From: Pedobacter sp. N36a
Lineage (GTDB): Bacteria > Bacteroidota > Bacteroidia > Sphingobacteriales > Sphingobacteriaceae
Assembly: GCF_014472395.1 (NCBI RefSeq)
Contig: NZ_JACSZW010000004.1
Location: forward strand, 372,001-436,000
DNA length: 64,000 nt
Direction of reading: 5' to 3'
Shown in pieces: positions 51,519 through 60,648 of this stretch (positions within the stretch are counted from its first letter, which is position 1; each line of letters starts with the position of its first letter). A program made the translations under genes and the position numbers. The notes under the pieces were generated by a model. The model made no database searches. It saw nothing but the letters and a program-made list of their open reading frames with translations, and was not told the origin of the DNA.

Positions 51519-53999
51519 TTATGCTGCTTTTTTCTTTTTATTTTCTGAGTAGAGGGCAAAACCTAAACCTGCAATCAGTAAGATGGAACCTACTAAGGAG
51601 ATGTTTTCACCCGTATAGTAAGAAACCGGCTCAAACTTAAATTCTACTTTATGGTTTCCTGCTTCCAGCTGTGCCGCACGAAGTACGTAATCTGCTCTGA
51701 AATAAGGTTTTTTAACCCCATCCACATACATATTCCATCCTTTATCGTAATAGATTTCGGAGAATACAGCAATCACATCTCTTGGCGCACTATAAGAGTA
51801 AACCAGGTGATCCGGGTGGTAGCTATCTAATTTAATCAATGCGGATGGATCTGCACCCAGACGTTTGGTATCGATTAAATGTTTGTATTGTACATCTACA
51901 ATCGCTTCTTTCTTAGGATCGAAGCTGCTGATTGCTTTCATTTCCTCATCGGCATCTTTTGCAAACTGCACATTCTGAACGATCCAGGCATTACCTGCAG
52001 CTGTCGGATTGCGCTGCATTTTATAGGAACCATTTTTTGGATCCTGAGTGATGATATATTTCGTATTCAACATATCCAGCACATCCTGATTCACGCTCTT
52101 AGAGAGCTGGCTGTCAATCAATTCCTGGTAACGTTTCAATTTAGCGGCATGGTAACCACCGATAGTTTTGTGGAACTGTGAAGTACTTGCGTCAGAGAAA
52201 GTAGAGATCGAAAGATCCAGTACCCTATAATTAGGATCTTTATCTGACATGATGAACGTATCTACATCACGAGGCTGGAAATGGTTTGTTAAGTCACTTT
52301 TGCTGGCGAAATTGCTGTTGTTTAAATAACGGCGATCTACCTGCCAAAGGTCTATTAAGGTCGCTACGCCAAGGATAATGATGGCGGTTTGTGCGTTTAG
52401 TTTTTTATTGATGAATGCCCATACCAGTGCATAACCAATGGCGATGAACACTAAAGAACGTAAAGCATCTGCGCGAGCGATGTCTGCACGGTCGCTGATG
52501 AGGGCATTGGTAATACTTTGTGCCACACCGCTGTTATTGTCCAGCATTTGCGTCAATGCCTGCAGCATTTGAGGGTGCATAGATGAGGTAAAGCTAAAGA
52601 AAGCGGTAGGCATAACAGCCACCAATAAGCTAAGACCACCAGTAATTCCTGCTGCAATAGTTAACTTATTCGTCAGTGTTTTCTGGTCGTAACTACCTTC
52701 TTGTGCTTCTCTGATGGCAAGAACGGCCAATATTGGCACCATTAATCCCACTAGCGCCAGAATAGATTCTACTGCTCTGAACTTGTTGTACATTGGGAAA
52801 TATTCGAAGAACAGATCGGACACGAATGGTGCATTTTTACCGAAAGAGAGGAACATAAATAGCACTGTAGTACCTACGATCCACCATTTCAATCTGCTTC
52901 TCACGATCAAAAGACCGAAAACGAATAGGAAACAGATGATGGCACCGAAGTAATACGGACCTGAAGTTCCAGGTTTTTCACCCCAGTATTGCTGCAGACC
53001 GATTTGTCCGGCCAATTGCTGAATGGCCTGGGTAGGGTCACCACCGGTTACGGCCTGTAATGCTTTATAGGTATGACTTTCTGGTTTTACGATTTCGTCG
53101 ATACTTGTTGCACCGCCATAAAGGTTAGGAATCAGGAAGGTTAAACTTTCGCCAACACCCTGGCTCCATCCGTACGCATATTCTTTTGACAAGCCGTTTT
53201 TCTCTTCTGACTTATCGGTAGTGAGGTTAGATTTTCCACGGTTAGACTCTAATCCGTACTCATAAGTCGTCCATAGTTTACCGGCATTGACCATTAAAGA
53301 GACCAATAATGCCAATCCTAAGCAGGTCATTGACTTTCCGAAAGCAGCTAATTTCTTCTCTTTTACCGCATGATAAACTTCGATACCGATGAAAATCAAT
53401 AGCGCAATCATCAGGTAATAAGTCATCTGAATGTGGTTGGCTCTGATTTCCAGGGCCAGGAATAAAGCGGTTAGACTTCCTCCCAGCCAATATTTACCCC
53501 TTAGGCTGAGGATGACGCCTGCAATAATCGGGGCAATAAACGCAATGGCTAATGCCTTATTGCTGTGCCCGGCGGCGATAATAATAAAGTTATAGGAGGT
53601 AAAGGCGAATGCGATTGCGCCAACTGCGGCGAGCCATGGATTTACCCGAAGTACGCAAAACAGCAGGTATGCACCTACCAGATACAGTAATACTGCATCT
53701 ACAGGGTCAGGGAAAACTGCTTTAATTGTAGAGATTACATAAGTTCCTACATTCATTGGGTGCTGCACCCAGATTTGATATGCAGGCATACCGCCAAACA
53801 TTTGATTCGTCCAAAGAGGGCCTTTGCCGTCTTTAGCCTTGTAATCCATAATTTCTTTAGCAGTAGCTTTTGCCTGGATGACGTCACTTTGTGCAGGGGC
53901 TTTTCCTTGCATAACAGGACTGAAATAGACAAAACAGATGATCACAAAAAATCCAATGATGGCCAGGTGGATGCCATTCGCTTTTAACCAATTATTCAT
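51519..53999 (-). CDS. YfhO family multi-pass membrane protein (GT-C-like)
   Basis: 826 residues with about 13 membrane helices and a large periplasmic C-terminal domain before a final helix (ISLVGSILLIAGLGFALY). Features of YfhO: QSDVIQAKATAKEIMDYKAKDGKGPLWTNQMFGGMPAYQIW in the first loop (with an acidic residue as in GT-C catalytic loops), and C-terminal FSEIYYDKGWNMYVDGVKKPYFRADYVLRAAQLEAGNHKVEFKFEP. Family knowledge: YfhO/Csta-like proteins are implicated in glycosylating lipoteichoic acid or other envelope polymers in Gram-positives; the role in Bacteroidota is unknown. Confidence 0.87.
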   Translation of the reverse strand: MNNWLKANGIHLAIIGFFVIICFVYFSPVMQGKAPAQSDVIQAKATAKEIMDYKAKDGKGPLWTNQMFGGMPAYQIWVQHPMNVGTYVISTIKAVFPDPVDAVLLYLVGAYLLFCVLRVNPWLAAVGAIAFAFTSYNFIIIAAGHSNKALAIAFIAPIIAGVILSLRGKYWLGGSLTALFLALEIRANHIQMTYYLMIALLIFIGIEVYHAVKEKKLAAFGKSMTCLGLALLVSLMVNAGKLWTTYEYGLESNRGKSNLTTDKSEEKNGLSKEYAYGWSQGVGESLTFLIPNLYGGATSIDEIVKPESHTYKALQAVTGGDPTQAIQQLAGQIGLQQYWGEKPGTSGPYYFGAIICFLFVFGLLIVRSRLKWWIVGTTVLFMFLSFGKNAPFVSDLFFEYFPMYNKFRAVESILALVGLMVPILAVLAIREAQEGSYDQKTLTNKLTIAAGITGGLSLLVAVMPTAFFSFTSSMHPQMLQALTQMLDNNSGVAQSITNALISDRADIARADALRSLVFIAIGYALVWAFINKKLNAQTAIIILGVATLIDLWQVDRRYLNNSNFASKSDLTNHFQPRDVDTFIMSDKDPNYRVLDLSISTFSDASTSQFHKTIGGYHAAKLKRYQELIDSQLSKSVNQDVLDMLNTKYIITQDPKNGSYKMQRNPTAAGNAWIVQNVQFAKDADEEMKAISSFDPKKEAIVDVQYKHLIDTKRLGADPSALIKLDSYHPDHLVYSYSAPRDVIAVFSEIYYDKGWNMYVDGVKKPYFRADYVLRAAQLEAGNHKVEFKFEPVSYYTGENISLVGSILLIAGLGFALYSENKKKKAA

Positions 54000-54086
54000 T
54001 AAGGTTTGTTTAAGATTTAAACTAACCCCAAAAATATAAAATTGATACAGATTAGGAAGGAAATTTATCGATTAGCCTAAAATACT

Positions 54087-54356
54087 TTATTTTACCTCTT
54101 CGTAATCTACGAAATCGCCGAGTTTGTCTGTTTTACCACCTTTAGTCTGCGGCGGCATATAATCGATAGTAATCGCGCCCTCCGGTTTGCTGTCTTGCTG
54201 TCTGGCCTGGCCTTGAGCTTGTCTGGCTTGGTTTTCAGCCTGACGCTGAACCTTGCTAAACATACTTTTCAATACCATAGGAAATATCAGGCGCAAAATT
54301 AAGCGCAGGAGATACAGTACTAAAAAGGTGACTACAATAAATTTTAAAAATGCCAT
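54087..54356 (-). CDS. DUF4834 family small membrane protein
   Basis: 89 residues. One N-terminal hydrophobic helix (FLKFIVVTFLVLYLLRLILRLIFPMVL), a Gln/Ala-rich charged stretch (RQAENQARQAQGQARQQ) that should be helical, and a C-terminal segment GAITIDYMPPQTKGGKTDKLGDFVDYEEVK conserved in the Bacteroidota DUF4834 family. Function unknown. It lies between the YfhO gene (87 bp) and ywbE (92 bp), all on the minus strand. Confidence 0.75.
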   Translation of the reverse strand: MAFLKFIVVTFLVLYLLRLILRLIFPMVLKSMFSKVQRQAENQARQAQGQARQQDSKPEGAITIDYMPPQTKGGKTDKLGDFVDYEEVK

Positions 54357-54448
54357 TGTGTTAAATTAATGTTTACAAATATAGACGGAATTGGGATTTC
54401 ATTATTACAAAATTCCGTAGATTATTGCTTTTTCATTACAATAAGGGC

Positions 54449-54646
54449 TTAATCTTCTATGATCTCGGCTACACGACCTACCTGTCCATCTTCCAAACGC
54501 ACTTTTATTCCTCTGGAATGGAAGGCGGATGAAGTGAGCAGATTGGCTACAATTCCTCGCGTTAATTTTCCTGTTCTCTGGTCCTTTTTAAGGATAATCT
54601 CGACTTCCAATCCTGGATATATATCTTTTCTATTTTTTCCGTCCAT
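54449..54646 (-). CDS. ywbE: YwbE family protein
   Basis: 65 residues, standard for the YwbE (DUF2196) family: RKDIYPGLEVEIILKKDQRTGKLTRGIVANLLTSSAFHSRGIKVRLEDGQVGRVAEII. The basic beta-barrel look, similar to a KOW-like fold, suggests nucleic acid binding, but no function is proven. It begins 2 bp after the uvrB stop codon, so it is in the uvrB transcript. Confidence 0.88.
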   Translation of the reverse strand: MDGKNRKDIYPGLEVEIILKKDQRTGKLTRGIVANLLTSSAFHSRGIKVRLEDGQVGRVAEIIED

Positions 54647-54648
54647 TG

Positions 54649-56709
54649 TTATTTTAAATGATCAGCGGTTGCTGATTTACTAAATCTTTCTTCAAATACT
54701 TTTTCCATGGCAAACATCTCATCACGAAGCCTTGCAGCCATGAGGAAGTCCATTTCTTTGGCCGCTTTGGCCATATCTTTACGCGTTTTATCAATTGATT
54801 TCTGCATTTCCGCCTTGCTCATAAACTGAACAATCGGATCTGCGGCCATACTTACTTCGTCTACTTCCACATACGCTTTTGCTCTTGTCGCATTTCCGGA
54901 GAAGTCCAGTACGGAAGTTTGTTCGAGAATCGCCTCTCTGCTTTTGCCGACTGTTTTTGGCGTGATGCCATGCTCCAGGTTATAGGCAATTTGTCGGTCG
55001 CGGCGTCTGTTGGTTTCACTGATCGTTCTTTCCATGGAATCCGTGATTCTGTCTGCATACATGATTACCCTACCTCTGTCGTTACGTGCCGCCCTTCCAA
55101 TAGTCTGGATTAAAGCCCGATCAGAGCGTAAGAAACCTTCTTTATCGGCATCCAGGATCGCCACTAAAGAAACTTCTGGTAAGTCGAGTCCTTCTCTTAG
55201 TAAGTTGATCCCGATCAACACGTCGAATTCTCCAAGGCGAAGACCGCGAAGGATCTCTACCCTTTCCAAAGTTTTCACTTCGGAGTGGATGTAACGGCAT
55301 TTGATGTTCAGGCGGTCCATATATTTAGTAAGTTCCTCTGCCATTCTTTTGGTCAGGGTAGTCACTAAAACGCGATCGCCCATTTTAATGGTTTTATCGA
55401 TCTCGTCGAGCAGATCATCCACCTGGTTGACTGCCGGTTTCACTTGTATCAGTGGATCCAGTAGTCCTGTAGGACGAATTACCTGTTCAATGACTACCCC
55501 TTCCGTTTTCTGCAATTCATAATCTGCAGGGGTCGCACTTACGTAGATCGTTTGCGGTGCAAGGTTTTCAAATTCATCAAAATTCAGCGGTCTGTTGTCC
55601 AATGCGGATGGCAGGCGGAACCCATATTCTACCAGCGACATCTTACGGGACCTATCCCCGCCATACATGGCGCGAATTTGAGGGACCGTCACATGGCTTT
55701 CATCGATCACCATTAAGTAATCATCGGCGAAATAATCCAGCAGGCAGAAGGGTCTCATACCTGGAGAACGTCCATCAAAGAATCTCGAATAATTTTCAAT
55801 TCCTGAACAGTAACCGAGTTCTTTCATCATTTCTATATCGAAAGTGACTCTTTCTTCCAGTCTTTTTGCTTCCAGCAGATGGCCATCATTGATTAGCTGC
55901 GTTTTTCGAACTTCCAGTTCTTCCTGAATCCCCCAGATGGAGGAAGTGAATCGGTCTTTTGGCGTCACGAAAAGATTGGCAGGATAAACGGCCATATCTT
56001 CCATCTTATCCAATGTTTTTCCGGTTACCGGATCAATCAGGCTCAATTCTTCAATGTCATCACCGAAAAAGGAAACGCGGTAGGCTTCATCCAGATAAGC
56101 AGGAAAAATGTCTACAGTATCCCCTTTTACGCGGAAGGTACCCCTTTTAAATTCGGTTGTTGTTCTGGCATACAAGATTTCCACCAGGCTGTGTAAAAAG
56201 CTGTTTCTGGAAATTCTGGTGCCTACAGAGAAGCGGAATACCGATCTAGAGAAATCTTCTGGATTCCCCATACCATAAATGCAGGAAATGGAGGAAACTA
56301 CGATCACATCCCTACGTCCGGACATTAAAGCGGAGGTGGTTCTTAATCTGAGTTTTTCTATTTCTTCATTGATACTCAGGTCTTTTTCTATATAGGTATT
56401 TGTGCTGGGCATAAATGCCTCAGGCTGGTAATAATCGTAATAGGAAACGAAGTAATTGACCGCATTTTCCGGGAAGAACTGTTTAAATTCTCCGTAAAGC
56501 TGCGCAGCCAATGTTTTATTATGACTTAAAATCAACGTTGGCTTTTGAGTTTGCTCGATCACATTGGCAATCGTAAAGGTTTTACCCGATCCTGTTACGC
56601 CCAAAAGTGTCTGATAATTTTCTTCGTTATTCACTCCATCTACCAATTGCTTAATGGCATTGGGCTGGTCTCCTGTTGGCTTATAGTCTGATACGAGCTG
56701 AAACTTCAT
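54649..56709 (-). CDS. uvrB: Excinuclease ABC subunit B
   Basis: 686 residues, full length. Walker A GVTGSGKT (37-44); the beta-hairpin region YYDYYQPEAFMPSTNTYIEKDLSINEEIE; DESH box in VIDESHVTVPQIRAMYGGDRSRK; helicase motifs V-VI in IGINLLREGLDLPEVSLVAILDADKEGFLRS and QTIGRAARN; and a C-terminal UVR motif (IDKTRKDMAKAAKEMDFLMAARLRDEMFAMEK) that contacts UvrC/UvrA. It locates and verifies lesions in nucleotide excision repair. The start ATG is unambiguous in the alignment MKFQLVSDYKPTGDQPNAI. Confidence 0.98.
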   Translation of the reverse strand: MKFQLVSDYKPTGDQPNAIKQLVDGVNNEENYQTLLGVTGSGKTFTIANVIEQTQKPTLILSHNKTLAAQLYGEFKQFFPENAVNYFVSYYDYYQPEAFMPSTNTYIEKDLSINEEIEKLRLRTTSALMSGRRDVIVVSSISCIYGMGNPEDFSRSVFRFSVGTRISRNSFLHSLVEILYARTTTEFKRGTFRVKGDTVDIFPAYLDEAYRVSFFGDDIEELSLIDPVTGKTLDKMEDMAVYPANLFVTPKDRFTSSIWGIQEELEVRKTQLINDGHLLEAKRLEERVTFDIEMMKELGYCSGIENYSRFFDGRSPGMRPFCLLDYFADDYLMVIDESHVTVPQIRAMYGGDRSRKMSLVEYGFRLPSALDNRPLNFDEFENLAPQTIYVSATPADYELQKTEGVVIEQVIRPTGLLDPLIQVKPAVNQVDDLLDEIDKTIKMGDRVLVTTLTKRMAEELTKYMDRLNIKCRYIHSEVKTLERVEILRGLRLGEFDVLIGINLLREGLDLPEVSLVAILDADKEGFLRSDRALIQTIGRAARNDRGRVIMYADRITDSMERTISETNRRRDRQIAYNLEHGITPKTVGKSREAILEQTSVLDFSGNATRAKAYVEVDEVSMAADPIVQFMSKAEMQKSIDKTRKDMAKAAKEMDFLMAARLRDEMFAMEKVFEERFSKSATADHLK

Positions 56710-57012
56710 GTGCAGATTCCTTATTTATCTTGATGTTGAGGTCGAAAGACGTAAAGATAAGGAATTATTTGCTTGGATAAGGGAAGCGATCGCTATTCCT
56801 ACAGAGATCGATCCTGATCTGCCAGCCTGGTTCCATCTGGCAGAAATTCAATTTAAGACATTATTTTACAGCAACATACACCTTACAAAAACACCAGCGC
56901 TCATCAAACAATTTGGAGGTTCAAGTGTATAAGTAATGTTAAAAGGTATTTGCCTGCTGCGGATTCCTGATGACCAGAATCCAGGTGATCAATTACTTTA
57001 AAATTACACCCT
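56710..57012. other. uvrB upstream region; a possible 74-residue plus-strand ORF
   Basis: 303 bp between divergent uvrB and the DUF7033-like gene. An ORF on the plus strand at 56708-56932 (74 codons, beginning MCRFLIYLDVEVERRKDKELF) overlaps the uvrB start by two bases. Its composition is protein-like (IPTEIDPDLPAWFHLAEIQF) but it matches nothing I know, and the region must also hold the uvrB promoter. I treat it as doubtful. An AGCGATCGCT palindrome lies at 56785-56794. Confidence 0.25.
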
Positions 57013-58056
57013 ATGAAGCTCCAGGTTTATGCACCATTGATCAGCCCTCGCATCAAATACATTTTTAACTTCATGTTTGCCGGGATTTTAGGGCTGGAGT
57101 TGGAATACCCTAAAAATTTAGCAGAATTTACACAGGCGGAGGATCCTAAACTTTGTTATGGGAAGCATCCTATTTCAAACAGCCTATTTTTTAAGAGCTC
57201 AGGTTTATTGACCGACCGCTCCATCAGGCGTCAAAAGATTAAAACCACGGTCTTTGGAGCGCATCAGGTACCCTTTGCCGTAGAAGGCAGCACCCTACCT
57301 TTCGATCCTTTTGCTGCTGCTTTTTATTTTTTGAGCAGATATGAGGAGTACCTGCCCTTTGAGGACCGGAAAGAGCAGGGTTATCGGGCGCGTTTAAGTC
57401 TGCAGTATAAACTCGGACTCTTAGAAATCCCGGTCATTGATGAATGGGCAATCATTTTAAAAAACATCTTACACCAGCATTTCCCATCACTTAAATTTCC
57501 AAAAAGGGATTTTAGCTTTAAAGTCGCTTATTCGCTGAACCCGGAACACCAATCTTTGGCGAAACCAATGAGAAGGGCCTTTAATTTCATGAATCAGATG
57601 ATCACAGCGCAATTTGGTGGAAAAAGAAAAGAAGAACAGATGTCCAGGATCCGTCAGCTGATCGAAAGGATGGAGAAAGACGGCCATGCTGCTCCGCCAG
57701 AGTTTCTCTTGCCAAATACACAGCTGCACACCAACTGGCAGGAGAAATTGAACCTGCCGAAAAGTTATATCCAGCTTTCCGCAAAGCATATAGCCTGCGA
57801 TTACAGCATGTATTATCCAGATACACCAGGTTTTAGAGCAGGAACCTGCAGCCCTTTTTATTGGTATGATTTACAAATAGAGAAACAGTCGCAATTGAAA
57901 ATATTTCCTTTTGCAGTGAGTTATGCTGGAATTGTGACTGGAAAGAAAACTAATAAAGACCCCTTGCTGTTACTTAATGAACTGATGGACCATGTAAAAT
58001 TTGTAGATGGCAGTTTTTACAGCCTTTGGCAGCACAAGGTCATCGCCCTTGCGTAG
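57013..58056 (+). CDS. DUF7033 / polysaccharide-deacetylase-like protein, shortened core
   Basis: 347 residues. The N-terminal part (YIFNFMFAGILGLELEYPKNLAEFTQAEDPKLCYGKHPI, FDPFAAAFYFLSRYEEYLPF, GLLEIPVIDEWAIIL) matches the DUF7033 module that precedes NodB-type deacetylases in Bacteroidota. The end (DYSMYYPDTPGFRAGTCSPFYWYDLQIEKQSQLKIFPFAVS) matches the usual C-terminal part. In between, the Asp-Asp/HxxxH metal motifs expected of a deacetylase are not visible, and the protein is shorter than the roughly 430 residues I expect. It may be a non-catalytic paralogue or a slowly decaying gene. Monocistronic upstream of upp. Confidence 0.62.
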   Translation: MKLQVYAPLISPRIKYIFNFMFAGILGLELEYPKNLAEFTQAEDPKLCYGKHPISNSLFFKSSGLLTDRSIRRQKIKTTVFGAHQVPFAVEGSTLPFDPFAAAFYFLSRYEEYLPFEDRKEQGYRARLSLQYKLGLLEIPVIDEWAIILKNILHQHFPSLKFPKRDFSFKVAYSLNPEHQSLAKPMRRAFNFMNQMITAQFGGKRKEEQMSRIRQLIERMEKDGHAAPPEFLLPNTQLHTNWQEKLNLPKSYIQLSAKHIACDYSMYYPDTPGFRAGTCSPFYWYDLQIEKQSQLKIFPFAVSYAGIVTGKKTNKDPLLLLNELMDHVKFVDGSFYSLWQHKVIALA

Positions 58057-58194
58057 TTGATAGTTTTCAATTTTCGTTGTATCTTTTCATGCGGAGCAAT
58101 TTTTCATACTTAATGCTGCTCATTTCAGTTCTTTTTATTCTCCTAGCCGTTTATTCCCTTATTTTTTATTCTCCTAATTTTAATTCCCAGTCCG

Positions 58195-58839
58195 ATGATT
58201 TTTAACCTAGACAAAACCGACTCCATTGCTAATGTTTTCCTTGCCGAACTTCGTGATGAAAATATTCAGAAAGACACCATGCGTTTCCGTAAAAATATGG
58301 AGCGAATGGGTGAATTTTTCGCTTATGAAATCAGCAAAACGCTGGAGTATGAAAGAAAAGAAACACAAACACCGCTTGGAATGGCAAAAACTGCCTCCCT
58401 GGTGGATCAGCCTGTATTAGCGGCTATTTTAAGGGCAGGAATCCCTTTACATCAAGGTTTATTGAATGTTTTTGACCAGGCGGAATCTGCTTTTATCACC
58501 GCTTACCGAAAAGTTCATAAAAACGGCAATTTTATAGTAGAAGTGGAGAATATCTATTCGCCGGATCTGAACGACAAAGTAGTAATTATAGCAGATCCAA
58601 TGTTGGCGACAGGCATGAGTATGGTACTTTGCTGTAAGGAATTGTTAAACCGGTACCGCATTAAAGAGTTGCATATTGTGTGCGCCATTGCCAGCACAGA
58701 AGGCATTAACCACCTGAGGGCCAACCTCCCGAAGGCAAAATTATGGTTTGGTGCTATTGATGAAGAAATGACTAGTAAGTCTTATATTGTACCTGGATTA
58801 GGCGACGCAGGAGATCTTGCTTATGGCATAAAACAGTAA
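58195..58839 (+). CDS. upp: Uracil phosphoribosyltransferase
   Basis: 214 residues, normal length. The PRPP-binding motif is VVIIADPMLATGMSMV (about 129-144); AAILRAGIPLHQGLL is the PPi loop; and the C-terminal YIVPGLGDAGDLAYG is the uracil-binding signature of UPRTases. It salvages uracil to UMP in the cytoplasm. The 5' neighbourhood is pyrimidine-rich with two copies of TTTTTATTCTCCTA (about 58131 and 58164). Its stop is followed immediately by a broken DUF1648 gene. Confidence 0.95.
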   Translation: MIFNLDKTDSIANVFLAELRDENIQKDTMRFRKNMERMGEFFAYEISKTLEYERKETQTPLGMAKTASLVDQPVLAAILRAGIPLHQGLLNVFDQAESAFITAYRKVHKNGNFIVEVENIYSPDLNDKVVIIADPMLATGMSMVLCCKELLNRYRIKELHIVCAIASTEGINHLRANLPKAKLWFGAIDEEMTSKSYIVPGLGDAGDLAYGIKQ

Positions 58840-58841
58840 TC

Positions 58842-59184
58842 CGCTTTAAAATAATTGAAGGAATTGGCCTTTTTCTGCTGATGGGTCTATGGTTATGTGT
58901 GTATTTTCAATATGCAGGACATTCCTGTTCATTTTAATTTTTCGGGCACGACCGATAGTTTTGGCCATCGTTCTGATATTTATAGCCTGCCAATGGTGGC
59001 CACTGCCTTTTATATTTTGCTGACGATGGTCAACAATTTCCCTCATTATTTCAATTATTTAACCCCTATTACCCCAGAAAATGCACATCGACAGTACACA
59101 TTGGCTACAAAATTACTTAGATACTTAAAAGTTCTGGTTGTTGTTATCTTTGCAACGCTCATCAGCATAACCATACATTATTGA
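58842..59184 (+). pseudogene. DUF1648 membrane protein, frameshifted and without start codon
   Basis: Two reading frames together make one DUF1648 protein. The first, right after the upp stop, reads RFKIIEGIGLFLLMGLWLCVYFQYA (helix 1) and then hits TAA. The second reads DIPVHFNFSGTTDSFGHRSDIYSLPMV and continues through FPHYFNYLTPITPENAHRQYTLATKLLRYLKV to HY. Removing one G from GCAGGAC at 58914-58920 would join them as QYADIPVHFN. No ATG lies ahead of helix 1 in frame, so the N-terminus is also damaged. A GTG at 58897 could start a 95-residue remnant. Confidence 0.65.
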
Positions 59185-59208
59185 TGATTAGGATAAAGGA
59201 ACAGCAGC

Positions 59209-59898
59209 ATGATTAAACATATTTTCTTCGATTTAGACCATACGATTTGGGATTTTGATAAAAACGCAGAGGAGACCCTTATGGAATTGTACCATCAGTA
59301 TAAACTTGCCGCATTGGGGCTCACTTCTCCGGAAGCCTTCATTGCAACTTACACTGAGAACAACCATTTGTTATGGGCTGAATATCATTTAGGAAAGATT
59401 ACTAAAGAAGCCTTAAGGTCTGAACGTTTCAGTAAGACTTTTACGCAGCTGGGTGTCTCCCCGGAATTGATTCCTCTGCAGTTTGAAGACGATTACGTAC
59501 GCCTTACCCCCATTAGAACCCACCTGTTTGAAGGTTCGAAAAAGGTATTGACCTATCTGAAAGAGAAATACACGCTACATATCATTTCTAACGGATTTAA
59601 AGAGAGTACCCTGACGAAAATGGACAAATCCGGTTTAAATCCATACTTTTCAAATGTGATCATTTCTGAAGATGTAGGTGTGAATAAACCCGACAAAGCC
59701 ATTTTTGAATATGCCCTAGCCAAGGCAAAAGCGACAAAACCGGAAAGTATCATGATTGGCGACAGTCTGGAGGCGGATATTCGCGGAGCACAGGACTTCG
59801 GGATTCAGGCCATCTTTTTTAATCCACTGCATAAGGAAAAGCCACAGGATGTAGCCTGGCAAATTAATCATTTGGAAGATTTGTTAAATCATTTTTAA
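59209..59898 (+). CDS. yjjG: YjjG family noncanonical pyrimidine nucleotidase (HAD superfamily)
   Basis: 229 residues. HAD motif I is FFDLDHTIWDFDKN (6-19, Asp8 nucleophile), motif II lies in HIISNGFKESTLTKMDKSGL, motif III lysine in NVIISEDVGVNKPDKAIFEYAL, and motif IV in MIGDSLEADIRGAQDFGIQAIFFNP. The DHTIWDFDKNAEETL start and the cap helices match YjjG, which dephosphorylates dUMP, dTMP and mutagenic analogues. Cytoplasmic. It may share a transcript with the following DUF4476 gene (49 bp). Confidence 0.9.
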   Translation: MIKHIFFDLDHTIWDFDKNAEETLMELYHQYKLAALGLTSPEAFIATYTENNHLLWAEYHLGKITKEALRSERFSKTFTQLGVSPELIPLQFEDDYVRLTPIRTHLFEGSKKVLTYLKEKYTLHIISNGFKESTLTKMDKSGLNPYFSNVIISEDVGVNKPDKAIFEYALAKAKATKPESIMIGDSLEADIRGAQDFGIQAIFFNPLHKEKPQDVAWQINHLEDLLNHF

Positions 59899-59947
59899 TT
59901 GCTTATTCTTATCAGAACAAGTCCTGAAACCTATTGCTCAAAACCCT

Positions 59948-60643
59948 ATGAGAAAACTATTGTTCCTCCTTGTGCTGCTCTTGCAGAGCGATTTTATCTT
60001 TGCACAACATACCCGCAGTACTGCTGAATTATTTATAGAAATCCCGGAACGTGGAAATTACGTTGTGTATGTAGATGATGAATTTGCCGGATCCTCAAAA
60101 GGGCGATTCCGTTTTTATGAAATCCGCAATAGCGCTCCTACGGTAGTCGTGATGAAAGACAATGCGGAGGTATTCCGCAGACGCATCAATTTACCGATGA
60201 ATGCCCGTTTATTGGCCGGTTATAGTAGTCGTGGGGGTTGGAGAAACATCAGTACCTTAAATTTATACGACCGTGGTCAGTATGCATTGGACAACTGGGA
60301 CCGCGCAATTTTCAGTGACCGACCTGGTCCAGGGCAAATCGAGGACAGGCCTGAGGTGATGACTGCTGATGAATTCAAGCAATTATTATCTATGATAAAT
60401 AGGGAAAGCTGGGCTGATGGCCAAGTGAAATTAGTAAAAATAGCTTTGAAGAGCTCTTGGATAACTGCAGATCAGGCTTATGAATTACTGAGGTTATTGA
60501 AATTTGGCGGAGATCAACTGGCCTTTGCAAAATATATTTATCCTTTCATTGCTGATAAAAAAAATGCCATGAGAATGGCGAATCTTTTTCGCTTCCCGAC
60601 AGACAAATCAGCATTCATTGACTATATCGCTACACAAAATTAG
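59948..60643 (+). CDS. DUF4476 domain-containing secreted protein
   Basis: 231 residues. Signal peptide MRKLLFLLVLLLQSDFIFAQ, then a beta-sandwich-like part (AELFIEIPERGNYVVYVDDEFAGSSKGRFRFYEI) and a C-terminal helical DUF4476 module (about 135-231, MTADEFKQLLSMINRESWADGQVKLVKIALKSSWITADQAYELLRLLKFGGDQLAFAKYIYPFI). The module is common in Bacteroidota and of unknown function. The DinB-like gene starts 6 bp after its stop. Confidence 0.85.
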   Translation: MRKLLFLLVLLLQSDFIFAQHTRSTAELFIEIPERGNYVVYVDDEFAGSSKGRFRFYEIRNSAPTVVVMKDNAEVFRRRINLPMNARLLAGYSSRGGWRNISTLNLYDRGQYALDNWDRAIFSDRPGPGQIEDRPEVMTADEFKQLLSMINRESWADGQVKLVKIALKSSWITADQAYELLRLLKFGGDQLAFAKYIYPFIADKKNAMRMANLFRFPTDKSAFIDYIATQN

Positions 60644-60648
60644 AACAA

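Noticed and set aside
56708-56932. 74-codon plus-strand ORF ahead of the DUF7033-like gene
   Set aside because: It overlaps the uvrB start codon, resembles no family I know, and occupies the region that should hold the uvrB promoter. Kept only as a remark in the intergenic entry.
58089-58205. 38-codon hydrophobic ORF overlapping the upp start
   Set aside because: The sequence is a pyrimidine-rich stretch with a 14-bp repeated word (TTTTTATTCTCCTA), which alone yields Leu/Ile/Phe codons; no conservation evidence is available.
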